Of a stretch of DNA of 18,886 nucleotides, positions 1-9,225 are shown piece after piece. The stretch's first letter is position 1. The number at the start of each line of letters is the position of its first letter. A program made the translations under genes and the position numbers. The notes under the pieces were generated by a model. The model had not been told where the DNA came from. It saw nothing but the letters and a program-made list of their open reading frames with translations, and searched no databases. The DNA is taken from the NCBI GenBank assembly GCA_018398765.1, contig JAHBMJ010002335.1, positions 1,450 to 20,335 on the forward strand. Reading direction: 5' to 3'. This DNA comes from Chromera velia (lineage: Eukaryota; Sar; Chromeraceae).

Positions 1-29
1 GGGGGGGGGGGGGGTGGAGACATAAACAG

Positions 30-644
30 ATGAAAGATGCATTTTGCTCTCTTTTGCAGGGGCTCCGTCATTACTATGTAACAAGGGAGCCAACCTTCGG
101 ACAGCTGGGCTTGTCTACTCCTACCCATCTCGTCAATGAGAGACAGAAACGTCCCGATTTCCTTGCAGGTCTCCCATCAGGAGACACCGTACTAGGAGAC
201 GTCGCAGTGACCCATCCATTCTCAATTGATGCCAACCGCCTGCGAAGATTCGCAAAAACAGCCGGGTCAGCAGCAAAGGCAATGGAGAAGGTCAAAAACT
301 ACAGGTACGGTGAGATCTGTCATGAAATCGGATTTCGGTTTGTTCCTCTTGTATTTGAGACATATGGGAGACCAGGAGAGGGGACAATTCATTTTTTGAA
401 AGAGATAGCGAAGTTGGGGACTAGAAGAGTGAGAGGAGGAGAGGGAGACGAGGCAGTGCAGACAAGGCTCATGGACTGGTATTATAAAGTTCTTTCCTGC
501 ACGCTACAGCGTTTCGTTACCGCAAATCTTCTCTGTTCAATTCACAGCAGGAGGGGAACCAGAGGGCCCTTCCAGCCTGAGTGCCTTCTCGGTAGGGAGG
601 TTGCAGCGTTCTCCGGGTCTTTCGACTCGGAGGGCGCAAACTAA
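30..644 (+). CDS. C-terminal nuclease (RLE-like) part of a non-LTR retroelement protein or derived exon, partial
   Basis: The frame is open to the left edge of the window, so the ATG at 30 need not be a true start. The protein shows R41-P42-D43, then 13 residues, then D57 in a GDVAV strand. A helix with several Lys (about 81-92) and an F-V-P-L-V-F-E-T-Y-G segment (104-113) follow. RPD-X12-14-D is the signature of the restriction-enzyme-like endonuclease at the C-terminus of R2-type and related non-LTR retrotransposons, a PD-(D/E)XK fold that nicks target DNA. A pyrimidine-rich stretch ending TTTTGCAG at 52-59 would be a good splice acceptor in phase 0, so this could also be the last exon of a host gene that absorbed the domain. 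The reverse transcriptase expected upstream lies outside the window. The frame ends in TAA. Family assignment is an inference from motif spacing. Confidence 0.6.
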   Translation: MKDAFCSLLQGLRHYYVTREPTFGQLGLSTPTHLVNERQKRPDFLAGLPSGDTVLGDVAVTHPFSIDANRLRRFAKTAGSAAKAMEKVKNYRYGEICHEIGFRFVPLVFETYGRPGEGTIHFLKEIAKLGTRRVRGGEGDEAVQTRLMDWYYKVLSCTLQRFVTANLLCSIHSRRGTRGPFQPECLLGREVAAFSGSFDSEGAN

Positions 645-1271
645 GCGATCCTTTTGTAACTGATTCTTTGTATACAAACAAGAAGGGAAAAAAAAAAGGG
701 GGGGCAAGCGTATGAAAGGAAAAAAAGAAAAGAAGGTTGAGAAAATGAGGGGCAAATTATTGGGGGGGGTCTCTTTAAAGTTGTTCTCTGCCGTCAAAGG
801 GTAGCCTTTGCTAAGGGGACAAACTTTTAAGTTTTTGCCCTGCCTCTCCCCTCTTTTCATTGTTCTCCAAGTTTTACTCTACCGCCGCTTGAGAAATAAG
901 CCGCAGTAAAAGTGATCAATGAGCAGTGTTCTTAGATTTAGAACAGACGGGATGAACCGGAACCTTTTGACAGACTAGGCTAGATCCGCCCCTCATATAC
1001 GGGGACGCGGCATGCATAACAAAAACCTCAATCATCATCACTTCTACATGCCGCGGTGATCATAATTTTTCCCACCATGCACCCTAGCTAATCAACCAGT
1101 CTTTTGAGCACATTTGAGCAGATTTGCACAGGAGTAACGATTTTAAATGCTTTAAAAGGCTCTAGATTGCTTTAAGTAACCTAGTTTTACTTTATAATGA
1201 AGCTAGAATATAGTAAATTTAAAAGTCACTTTGGATTCTACTAAGCCCTACTTTGGAGTCCACTCTGTTAG
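645..1271. other. non-coding stretch between the nuclease frame and the Copia element
   Basis: No convincing coding frame was seen. It contains A-rich and G-rich runs (about 686-706, 719-735, 762-769) just after the nuclease frame, possibly its 3' untranslated part. A 9-bp inverted repeat CGCGGCATG lies at 1006-1014 and 1047-1055. Around 1140-1230 there is an AT-rich patch rich in TTTAAA. No LTR matching the DNA downstream of the Copia element was recognised by eye. Confidence 0.5.
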
Positions 1272-1736
1272 GGTACCACGTTTCAGTTCCGCGACGGGGC
1301 ATCAAAGCCCTAGTTCGTGATGAAGACATACAAGGCGTACGTGGTTCCAGAGCATGAGATCGAGAGGAAACCACCCGATCCCCCAAAACAAGTTCAGTCA
1401 ATGGTCAGTCAAGTCGATCCGCCAGGCCGCCTGTCTGTACGAATGCACATAAACTCGTGTACGACTGCACCTCTCGGCTGGGAGAAAGAGTTTGGGGGGA
1501 TGATAGTCTAGAGTGAGCCGTGTGAGGGTTCATTCGGGGTGGCTCTGCAAAAATCCTTAAAGAAAATTCAGATCTCTCGTCTCGCTTGCATTGCCCAAAA
1601 GAATCGAGTGAGAGGGAAAGGATGGAAGGTTCTGCTCCTGTGGGTGTATCTGACCGAAGACCCAGTCCCCTATCTGATACAGAAAGATCATGAGGAGGGG
1701 GAAACCCTCCTCCGTCGTTAGGGAAAGGACTCCTAC

Positions 1737-2510
1737 GTGATCGTGCGAGATGCAAGGGGTTTTCTCGTTGAGGTGGTAGTTGAGAATCCTAAGGGAGACG
1801 CCACCTCCAACCTTCTATTCACAACTACATTCATTCCCACAGCAGACAAAGTCAAAGAAGCAATGCAGAAAACTGGGGGGGCATGGGCAATCAGAGAGAG
1901 AACAATCAGTTTTGAGGAACTAAGGGCACATCACAAACGATTCGGACACGTCGGTCGAGACAAACTAGAGCCCACACTGGCAAAGAGGGGGATGCACGCA
2001 AGGACTGAAGACTGGAAAAGGCTTGAAACAGAGTGCTAGCTGTGTCTCCTCAAAAACGCAACCATTCCCACTCTGGCACCTATCTCCACCCAATATGAGG
2101 ATGCAGGTGGGCCCTTCTAAATCATGCAAAACGATCACTGGTTCCCAAATGATGATGAGGTCAACGGGCCTCACGCATGCTGCCTGAGTGTACTAGATGA
2201 GTACAGTGGCATCGATCTCAACTATCCCCTCAAATCCCGTAACCACTCCGTTGATGGAGTGCGTGACCACAATGAGTTTGTGGAGTTGTTTGGGGATGTT
2301 CAATTCCAGAAGGAAGGTCCAAAAGCCGTAGCCGGCAGAATCCAATGTGATAAAGCACCTGAATTTTGTGGAGAACCACTAGGAGATTTCGTTGAATGCA
2401 GAGGCATGACGTTCCTCGATAACCCTGCAGGAGAAAAGTGGCTACTCGGGTTTGTGAAAGGAAAGAACCACCACAGAAGAACCGAGCTAGCAGCCCTCAG
2501 AGCCGAATAG
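1737..2510 (+). pseudogene. Copia gag-pre-integrase zinc finger and integrase core
   Basis: The HHCC finger is seen as H-H-K-R-F-G-H (codons about 1929-1949) followed by C, stop, L, C at 2034-2045, so the TAG at 2037 falls inside the Cys-x-x-Cys pair. The integrase core (rve, RNase H fold) follows: N-D-H-W near 2127, L-D-E-Y-S-G near 2190 (family consensus D-D-Y-S/T) and the second catalytic Asp in R-I-Q-C-D-K-A-P-E-F near 2337-2366. The final catalytic Glu region after D-N-P-A-G is unclear. Two internal stops (2037 TAG, 2118 TAA) and a terminal TAG at 2508 break the frame, yet the frame is kept. Integrase joins element cDNA to the host chromosome. Confidence 0.85.
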
Positions 2511-3842
2511 AAACGTTGGTTCGGTTCATGCCCCAAATCCCTCTGGGGCCATCAAGCCAGGGGGATGGCACTGACATGTGCAAAGCTCTACAGCAAAGTC
2601 CTCAGGATGAGACAGTGGGAGAAAGCATTGGACGTCCCTCCTCCCTTCCGATTCCTCATTGGAGATGTCGGTGTGTTGAGGACAGTAGAAAGCAACATTG
2701 AACTAGCAGGGAGTGAGGTGGTGTAGCTGTATAAAAAGAACAAAAGCATCGCCGTCGTAATCCGAAAATAACCGAACAGAGATGTCTGGGATATCCTCAA
2801 AACCCACCCTCAATACGTCAAACCAGTGAAGCGCGGGGTCATGTCCTGTTGGGGGGGTCCTGATTGGGCTCCAGACAGCGTGGAGATACCACCACGCCAC
2901 CTACTCATTCCAGATGATACATCTGATGCCCCCCCCTCCCACCCTGTGCACGGGGCTGCTGCCAGTCCTACCGGAGGAAACAATGGAAATGAGGGAGTAC
3001 GGGGAATTGGGAGGGTGGATTTTCTTGAACAACACAGCGCAGACGTTCCTGCCGATGCTTATGACCGATTCATTGATATCCTTATTCGAGGACCCGACAA
3101 CAAACTCACTCCTCTTGTCATCACCAGAAAGTCTCGTAAGAGCACCCATGTGACTTCCAAAATCCAGCAGCAGCCAGATGGTAAGTGGAAGTTTGCAGGC
3201 CTGTCTGACACGACTGTCCGCAAGATGGACGTCCTCCGGTACTTCGAGTTTGCTAGAGGACATTTGCCTCCTGCCATTGAGGCAGAAATCTCATCCCCTC
3301 CCTCTGCACAGGTGGGGGGGTGTGAGCAAGAGGCACCAGCACAGAGGGAGGAAGAGGCCGAATCCGGAGATCAAGCAGGGGGGGATGAAGTTCAAGCTGC
3401 GGGGGGTAGAGACAACAGCGACGACAACGATACTCTTTTCGGAGAGAATCATCTTGCACTTGATGCTCGGACTGGTGGGCAGTTGGATGAAGAGAGAAGG
3501 AACAGGGAGGCAGAGCAGGAAGAGACGAGGGATAATGGAGAGAGATCTAGTGGGGGACCCCTCGGGTTTGACCTGGGTGAGCGACCTCCCGCTCAGAACG
3601 TCTTCTTCCTTGCCCCTACCCATGACTGCTTCTACCCGGGCCCTGACCCTGAGCACCTGCTCATGGTCCCCGATGACTTCAAGCAGGGGTCCACTCAGAC
3701 TCCTGCACTCCCGGAGGAGGTCGAAAGGGGGGACTTCGATATCGCGTGCCGAGATGAGTGGTTGAAGAACATTGTAGGTAAGGGGGTTCTGGGCAGGGTA
3801 GTCGATAGGAAGGAAGTTGACCCTGTCATGCGAATAGGCTAG
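2511..3842 (+). pseudogene. Copia integrase C-terminal region and linker between integrase and reverse transcriptase
   Basis: Bases 2511-2771 read on in the same frame (R-W-F-G, W-E-K-A-L near 2615, F-L-I-G-D-V-G-V near 2650) with stops at 2724 and 2769. From 2772 a frame of about 356 codons is uninterrupted to the TAG at 3840. Its middle part (about 3300-3560) is rich in Glu, Gln, Gly and Arg, typical of the disordered linker in Copia polyproteins. Its end, D-E-W-L-K-N-I near 3750 and V-D-R-K-E-V, matches the stretch just before the reverse transcriptase fingers (consensus E-x-x-x-L-x-x-n-g-x-x). No catalytic motif is expected here. Confidence 0.75.
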
Positions 3843-3935
3843 AGGCTGATATGGAAAAAAAAGGAAGCCCAGCAGGTAGAGAAAGAGAAGGAAGAGAACA
3901 GACAGGAAGAAGAGAAGGCAGCACAATCAAGATAG

Positions 3936-4877
3936 ACCATGGGTAAGGGTGACAGGCTGCAGTGCGACAGAGAGGGGGAACAGCCCCAGAAGTACAAGGG
4001 CAGGAAAGGAAGGATAAAAAGAAGTGAGGATGAGAACGAAGGAAGGCAGAGGCAGGGAATCAACAGAAAGCCAAAAGCGAGATGCTTTGGTAAGGGTTTC
4101 ATGGACAAGAGGGCGGTCGATACTTATGTTGGCATACCTTCTGTCTGGGCTATTCTGATCTTTACTATCTTCTCTTTAACTTTCTCTCTGAATCTGTTCG
4201 CCGGAGACATCTCTGGTGCATTCCTTACAGCTCCTGACAGAAACGAAAAATACGCAGCTGTCATCATCCTTGATTGGCTGCCTGAAATCCCAGACATAAA
4301 CTCCTATGACGATATCAATGATGACGACTACGCAGAGCTGTGCAGAGCCGCCCTGGCCATCAAGCCGGAGGAGTTGCGATTGATTGAGAAGGGCCTCTAT
4401 GGAATGCCCTGCTCGGGAAATATATTCGACAAGAGCCTTACCAAAGTGCAGGAACAGGCAGGCTACAAACGTGTAGAGACGGGGGTTGCGATCAAGGTAG
4501 GAGAATCTGGACAGCCTGCTGATGGTGTTCAGATCAACTGGATTGACAACATATTTGGGGGAAGAAAAGGAAAAAAGGAGATGGAGGGAGAGATCGAGTT
4601 TCCGAAGACAAAGTTCGATTGGGGACACCTGCGGGAGCTCCCCCCTCAGTCATCAATCAAATATGCAGGTATGGACTTCATGTTTTCCCATAGCATAGCC
4701 GAAATCTCCCAAGACTCCTACTGCAGAGGGGTGAACACGGATGCCATATGGAGGGTTTTGGGGGAGAAAAGAAAGGGGGGAGAAGTCAGAGCAGCCGGGC
4801 TTGAACCTGCAACAGAGAAAGAGAAGGAAGGAAGGTTGGAACCCTTGATGAGAAGCATCAACGGAGTCCTTCACTAG
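3936..4877 (+). pseudogene. Copia reverse transcriptase domain
   Basis: The reverse transcriptase palm is recognisable. K-A-R-C-F-G-K-G-F (about 4074-4100) corresponds to the family's K-A-R-L-V-A-K-G-F. G-D-I-S-G-A-F-L (about 4203-4226) carries the first catalytic Asp. L-I-E-K-G-L-Y-G-M-P (about 4380-4409) is the conserved L-x-K-A-L-Y-G-L block. The Y-V-D-D box is replaced by W-I-D-N at 4539-4550, so one of the two catalytic aspartates is Asn. K-Y-A-G-M-D-F near 4660 matches the Y-L-G-M-x-F block. After the stop at 4875 the frame runs on through M-V-R-T, a TGA at 4890 where the family has T-R-P, and W-A-D-V-L, showing that the stops are insertions into an older continuous frame. It would have synthesised element cDNA in cytoplasmic particles. 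Confidence 0.9.
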
Positions 4878-4952
4878 ATGGTGAGGACGTGACCAAACAG
4901 ACGGATGTGGGCTGATGTGTTGAGCTGTCATTCCACACGACCTTACAGATAG

Positions 4953-5519
4953 ATAGTGCGGGCAAGTATCAGAATAATGGAAATACTCAGAGAAAAGAAA
5001 GAGCCCCTCCGTATGAGAACACTGAACCGTCTGAAGAGAATGAAGCTAGCGCTCATGCCTGACTCTGCCTATTCCCGCAAGACCTACAGCGGGAGGCTGG
5101 GTTGGCTGATTCTCCTCGTAGAGGAAGACTGGACACCCGAGAAGGCGTTAGAGCTGGTGAATCCATGGGAGAATTGTATAAGCTGGCACACAGAGAAACA
5201 CAATCATAAGCACGGGAGCAGCACAGTAGCTGAAGCCACCGCATTTGAAAGCGTGGTCAAACATCTCCCACGCATCAAATCCCTGTCAACACAGATGTGG
5301 GGGACCGAACCACTAGTCACTTTCTTTACCGATTGCAACCCCCTGTTTGAATAGTTGAGGTTGGGGGTCGCAGCAGACGGAACATCCCAAGGGATGCTGG
5401 ACTTCGTGATTCAAGAACTGGGCAGGACCGGCAGGGGGAAAGTGATATGGTGCAGGCGCCAAGTTCAGATGGGTAACGCACTAACAAAACCCTGCTGGCC
5501 AGGCAAAGAATTTACGTGA
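4953..5519 (+). pseudogene. Copia RNase H domain and polyprotein C-terminus
   Basis: P-D-S-A-Y (about 5058-5072) and Y-S-G-R-L-G-W-L-I match the Copia RNase H start (consensus S-D-A-D-W ... S-T-S-G-Y). S-S-T-V-A-E-A-T-A-F (about 5217-5246) matches the S-S-T-E-A-E-Y block with its catalytic Glu. F-T-D-C-N-P-L near 5330 matches the third acidic block. TAG at 5352 interrupts. The frame goes on through L-D-F-V-I-Q-E-L and N-A-L-T-K-P (about 5475-5492), the near-universal A-D-x-L-T-K-P end of Copia polyproteins, to TGA at 5517. This fixes the C-terminus of the element. RNase H removes the RNA template during reverse transcription. Confidence 0.88.
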
Positions 5520-6502
5520 AAAGAAGTAAAAGGACAGAAATGAACAAAGAAAAGGATTTGAATAAGATGGGGGGGTGAGAAAGATGTGCAGTGGGACCGG
5601 CACCGGCCAACCGGCTCCGCGGCGTGGCGTCTTTCCATTGAGCTAAGACCGAACGCATGAACATCTTGCAAATCTATGCATACAGAATTAAATAGATGTA
5701 CGCAAATGCATGTATTACAATAATTAAATTCAGATTGAAGAGTCAGATAAAACAAGAGACTGCTGTTCGTATGAAGTTGAGAAAGAGACTCTGTTGATAC
5801 AACCTCTAAAAATAGGAGCAACGCAAGAGTGCTGTGTGCCTGTGGCCCGAGGGCCGTTAGATCACATATAAATATTTCTCAAACTATAATTGAATTGATA
5901 AAACTAAATAGTAAAGCACTTCTTCTAAAGTTTTTCAATCTTCATGTTATGAGAACAATATAAGAACGTCGTTCTGTAGGGTATTTATCTATATTTCTCA
6001 ATCTTTCTGCACGAATAGGTGCGTATAGGTCCATCTAATTTACTTACATCCACTCCAACTCAATTTGAACGATTCAAATCGATACACGCATGGAACTCTC
6101 TCATTAGGGCCCTGGTATACCCCCAAAAGGGATATCCTGCATTATAATATATTTTGATGAAGAGAAGGGAAGACTGGGGGTAATTTTGAAAAAAAAAAAC
6201 AAAAAAAAAAGGTCATTTTCATTTTTTTTTTTTCCTGTTATCAAACTAAAAAATACGTTGTTTAAGTGTTGTTAATGTGTTGCATGAATCAACAAATGTT
6301 GTTTAAGTGTCGTTATACTATTGTTTCTTTATTATAATGATAAATGAATGTTGTTGCATTGTTATATAACTCTTACTTTTCTGTTACAAGGTGTTGCATA
6401 TAGTTATTATGTCTTGATGGAGGTCATCATCGAAAAACAAAAAAAAAAGATAATAAGTTTGCCCTGGAGACCGTATTTTTTTTTTTGTTTGAAAATTACC
6501 CC
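5520..6502. other. non-coding AT-rich stretch after the Copia element
   Basis: A purine-rich run at about 5567-5579 could be the polypurine tract of the element, but no LTR with a 5' partner was recognised. A GC-rich patch with a tRNA box-A-like word lies at 5590-5651. From 5840 to 6500 the DNA is AT-rich with A and T runs (6189-6232, 6436-6487) and a repeated GTTGTTTAAGTG word (6257 and 6298). No gene is supported. Confidence 0.5.
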
Positions 6503-7465
6503 AAGAGGGAAGAGGGGAAAAAGGAAGCAACTGTTATATCGAAGCAAAAACTGCAAGATCATTGTTTACCTCCAAGCAGCTCAGAGATTGTTGGACAAGG
6601 AGAAGGATGCAGCCCCTGGATGCTGTCTGTACATATGAGTACTGCATCAAACAAAGCCCTCTAATGATCGCAAAGTCCTTTTGCAGGCCGCTTGCACGCA
6701 TGCACGATCTAGCAGAGTGCCAGGCTGAGCTTTTAAGCCGCTTGTTCATACTTTCACCTGTAGTCACACCGGTATCTACTCGGACTGATGGATAGACTGC
6801 GCGATGGAAGAACAAAATCAATAAAATCAGGGAAAGCCTTTTTTTATCAATTCATGTCAATTTAGTGAATCATGCACGCATGAAGGTTATTTGAGCTGTG
6901 CAGGCAGTAAAAACGGCATGCAGTTATTGTTTTTGCACGGCCTGAAAAGATCTCGACTGGTAGCATTAAATAGTTAACCCCCCTATCACCCCAAAGAGTG
7001 TATCTCTTCAAAAGAGATCACAAAGCCCCCCTTCCACGTTGTCTTTGAAACACCTCAACACGTTCCTTTCCACCTTCAGAGACTGACTCCGTGGAAACGA
7101 AGAAGGGCACGGAAGAAAAACGACAGGCAGAGGAAGAGGAATGCAGAAGAGAGACGTGTTAACGATTGGGAGCGATTTCCCTTTCTCTAAAAAAAGGATA
7201 GCAATAGAGGAACCTATGCATACACCTTCTTTTCACCTACTCCTTTTAACAACCCTTTTTTCTCCTTTTTTTTTGTCTTCTTTTTGGAGAGGATCAAACA
7301 CAAGAGATTCGAGTCTCATAAGGCAAACCACCCTCTTCTTCAGCCAAGCAGGCTGCGAATTCTACCCCTACAGACCGGAGATTTCACAGCCATATGGAGG
7401 GATGAGAAAACGCACACTGTCTTGATGCATGTGTACATGGGCTTTTGTGCTCTGCAATGCCTTCA
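6503..7465. repeat. duplicated module, copy 1
   Basis: It aligns along its length with copy 2 at 8347-9122, in direct orientation about 1.84 kb away. Shared landmarks are GCAAAAACTGCAAGATCATT (6543), GTCCTTTTGCAGGCCGCTTG (6675), ATAGACTGCGCGATGGAAGA (6791) and GACTGACTCCGTGGAAACGA (7081). Copy 1 has about 188 extra bases (about 7139-7327) and lacks about 6 bases near 6580. Most differences are transitions. Both strands carry short frames, but in the plus frame most differences change the protein, so I do not call a gene. Confidence 0.9.
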
Positions 7466-7774
7466 GCAAGCACTCCAACTGAATTGGATGGGTAATCAGA
7501 CTTGACAGACAAATTTGAGAAGCGCACTTTTTCATGCTTCTCGACAGTGCAACACAGATTTTTTCGCTTGTTTTCATACGGACACACAGATAGGACGGCA
7601 GAGTAAGAGGCAAAGGCATCCCAAACAGACAAACAGACAGATAGACAAACAGATTTGCTGACGGACGAGCAGGCGGGGAGACTGTCGAGTGCTGTATACA
7701 TCCTAAGCATTTGTCAGATTTTGCAATGTACTGAACAGCTTTCTTGTGTTTTGCTTTGCTGCTGTCCGTTGCAG
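7466..7774. other. non-coding stretch between module copies
   Basis: It contains short CAGA-rich runs around 7625-7655 and nothing I can call. A TTTGCTGCTGTCCGTTGCAG stretch at 7755-7774 would be a reasonable splice acceptor for the tentative exon that follows. Confidence 0.4.
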
Positions 7775-8265
7775 TGGGGGAGCTCTACTTTGTTTTATCT
7801 TACAGAGCTTTTTCCTTCAAAGGCATCTTAAAAGAAAGACTTACATGCATGTATGAAGGCTCATGTGTGCGTGAAGAACAGAAAAGTGACGTGCCTCTTC
7901 CTCTTCATATATACCGAGCACCTCCTCACTCTGAATTGTTGATCGATGCAAGCGATAGTGAGCATCGAATTTATTTTATGCAGCACCTCCAACAGGTAAG
8001 AAGCAGTGCTTGATCAAACTTCTTTCTTTTCTCTCGATAGTGTTTGATTTGTATTTGATTTGTACAGAGTCTGACATACACAGTGTCGAAAAGAGAAAGA
8101 AATATGAAAGGAAAGAGAATGAGGCAGAGAAAATGTATACGAGGCAAAGAGAGGCAATTAAGACAGATGGAGCAAAAAGCTCACCAGACTCCTTTCGATT
8201 CACCCCCCTCCTTTTCTCTCCTCTCCATTTTTATGAATGATCGACGGAGTCGTTTTCGCTTTTAA
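7775..8265 (+). CDS. tentative two-exon fragment, unknown product
   Basis: A possible exon at 7775-7995 begins after a pyrimidine-rich TTGCAG and ends CAG followed by GTAAGA, a near-perfect donor. The next possible exon, 8068-8265, follows a TTTGTACAG acceptor. Joining them removes a 72-nt intron and keeps the frame (phase 0) to TAA at 8263. The first exon encodes mixed sequence such as S-E-L-L-I-D-A-S-D-S-E-H-R. The second is Arg/Lys-rich. No start exon and no family were found. The splice sites are the only strong evidence. The piece lies between the two module copies and may be a relic or chance. Confidence 0.25.
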
Positions 8266-8346
8266 AATTTCCTTTGATGTCCTCGGTAGGATTCATTTTA
8301 CCAGCTGGGAAGTTCACTCGTACGAAAGCATATCCTGACTGGACGA

Positions 8347-9122
8347 AGAGAAGGGAAGAGGGGAAAAGGGAAGCAACATCGAAGCAAAAACTGCAAGATC
8401 ATTGTTTACCTCCAAGCAGTACTGAGCTTAGAGATTGTTGGACAAGGATAAGGATGCAGCCCCTGGATACTGTCTGTGTATATGAGTACTGTATCAAACG
8501 AAGCCCTCTAACGATCGTAAAGTCCTTTTGCAGGCCGCTTGCACGCATGCACGATCCGACAGAGTGCTAGGCTGAGCTTTTGAGCCACCTGTTTATACCT
8601 TCACCTGCGGTCACACCGGTATCTACTCGGACTGATGGATAGACTGCGCGATGGAAGAACAAAATCAATAAAATCGGGGAAAGCCTTTTTTCATCAATTC
8701 ATGTCAATGCAGCAAGTCATGCATGCACGAAGGTTATTCGAGCTGTGCAGGCAGTAAAAACGGCATGCAGTCATTGTCTTTGCACGGCCTGAAAAGATCT
8801 CGACTGGCGGCATTAAATAGTTAACCCCCCTATCACCCCAAAGAGTGCATCTCTTCAAAAGAGATCACAAAGCCCCCCTCCCGCGTTGTCTTTGAAACAC
8901 CTCAACACGTTCCTTTCCACCTTCAGAGACTGACTCCGTGGAAACGAAGAAGGGCACGGAAGAAAAACGACAGGCAGAGGAAGAAACCACCGTCTTCTGC
9001 AGCCAAGGAGGCTGCGAATTCTGCCCCCACAGACCGGAGATTTCATAGCCATATGGAGGGACAAGAAAACGCGCACTGTTTTGGTGCATGTGTGTGGGGT
9101 CATTTGTGCTCTGCGATTGGAG
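8347..9122. repeat. duplicated module, copy 2
   Basis: Direct-repeat partner of 6503-7465. It lacks the extra segment seen at about 7139-7327; the junction is near 8985. The segment 8858-8985 differs from its partner at only about three positions, and the rest is visibly more diverged. On the minus strand, 8865-9089 is an open frame of 74 codons, whereas the same frame in copy 1 is closed by two TAG codons. Confidence 0.9.
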
Positions 9123-9190
9123 GAACTATATGACAAGGTCAGCGGCGACGCTGAAACACTTCATGTACCCTTTTGAACAGCGAAATTCCT

Positions 9191-9191
9191 G

Positions 9192-9223
<32 letters not shown>

Positions 9224-9225
9224 CA
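9191..9225. repeat. (GCAG)n tetranucleotide microsatellite
   Basis: About nine uninterrupted GCAG units. The run of Leu-Pro-Ala-Cys in a minus-strand frame across it is an artefact of the repeat. Confidence 0.97.

Larger units (their letters stand above)
1272..5519 (+). mobile_element. Ty1/Copia-type LTR retrotransposon polyprotein, degenerate but in a single frame
   Basis: Order of recognisable parts: a protease-flank remnant (F-R-D-G-A-S near 1288-1307), a gag-pre-integrase HHCC finger, integrase core, a long acidic/Pro-rich linker, reverse transcriptase, RNase H. Integrase before reverse transcriptase is diagnostic of Copia as opposed to Gypsy elements. Every segment lies in the same frame (codons starting at positions divisible by 3). 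Fourteen in-frame stops interrupt it: TAG at 1311, 1509, 1719, 2037, 2508, 2724, 3840, 3933, 4875, 4950 and 5352; TAA at 2118 and 2769; TGA at 4890. The natural end is probably TGA at 5517. No frameshift was found. The upstream gag and the protease active site were not identified, nor were paired LTRs. The element is probably dead unless TAG is read through. Confidence 0.93.

Noticed and set aside
1-14. Run of 14 G at the window start as a telomere-like or structural signal
   Set aside because: A lone homopolymer at the edge; it may be a low-complexity or assembly feature, and nothing supports a function.
3178-3926. Long frames on both strands over the Copia linker (195 and 211 codons)
   Set aside because: They overlap the frame that continues the Copia polyprotein and show no domain; the acidic linker readily leaves other frames open.
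5567-5640. 3' LTR start directly after the putative polypurine tract
   Set aside because: No matching copy was found in the DNA before 1272, so paired LTRs cannot be claimed.
6562-6795. Plus-strand frame shared by both module copies (D-C-W-T-R ... C-R-P-L-A-R-M-H-D)
   Set aside because: Between the copies most base differences change the amino acid and copy 2 stops early, so there is no sign of protein-level constraint.
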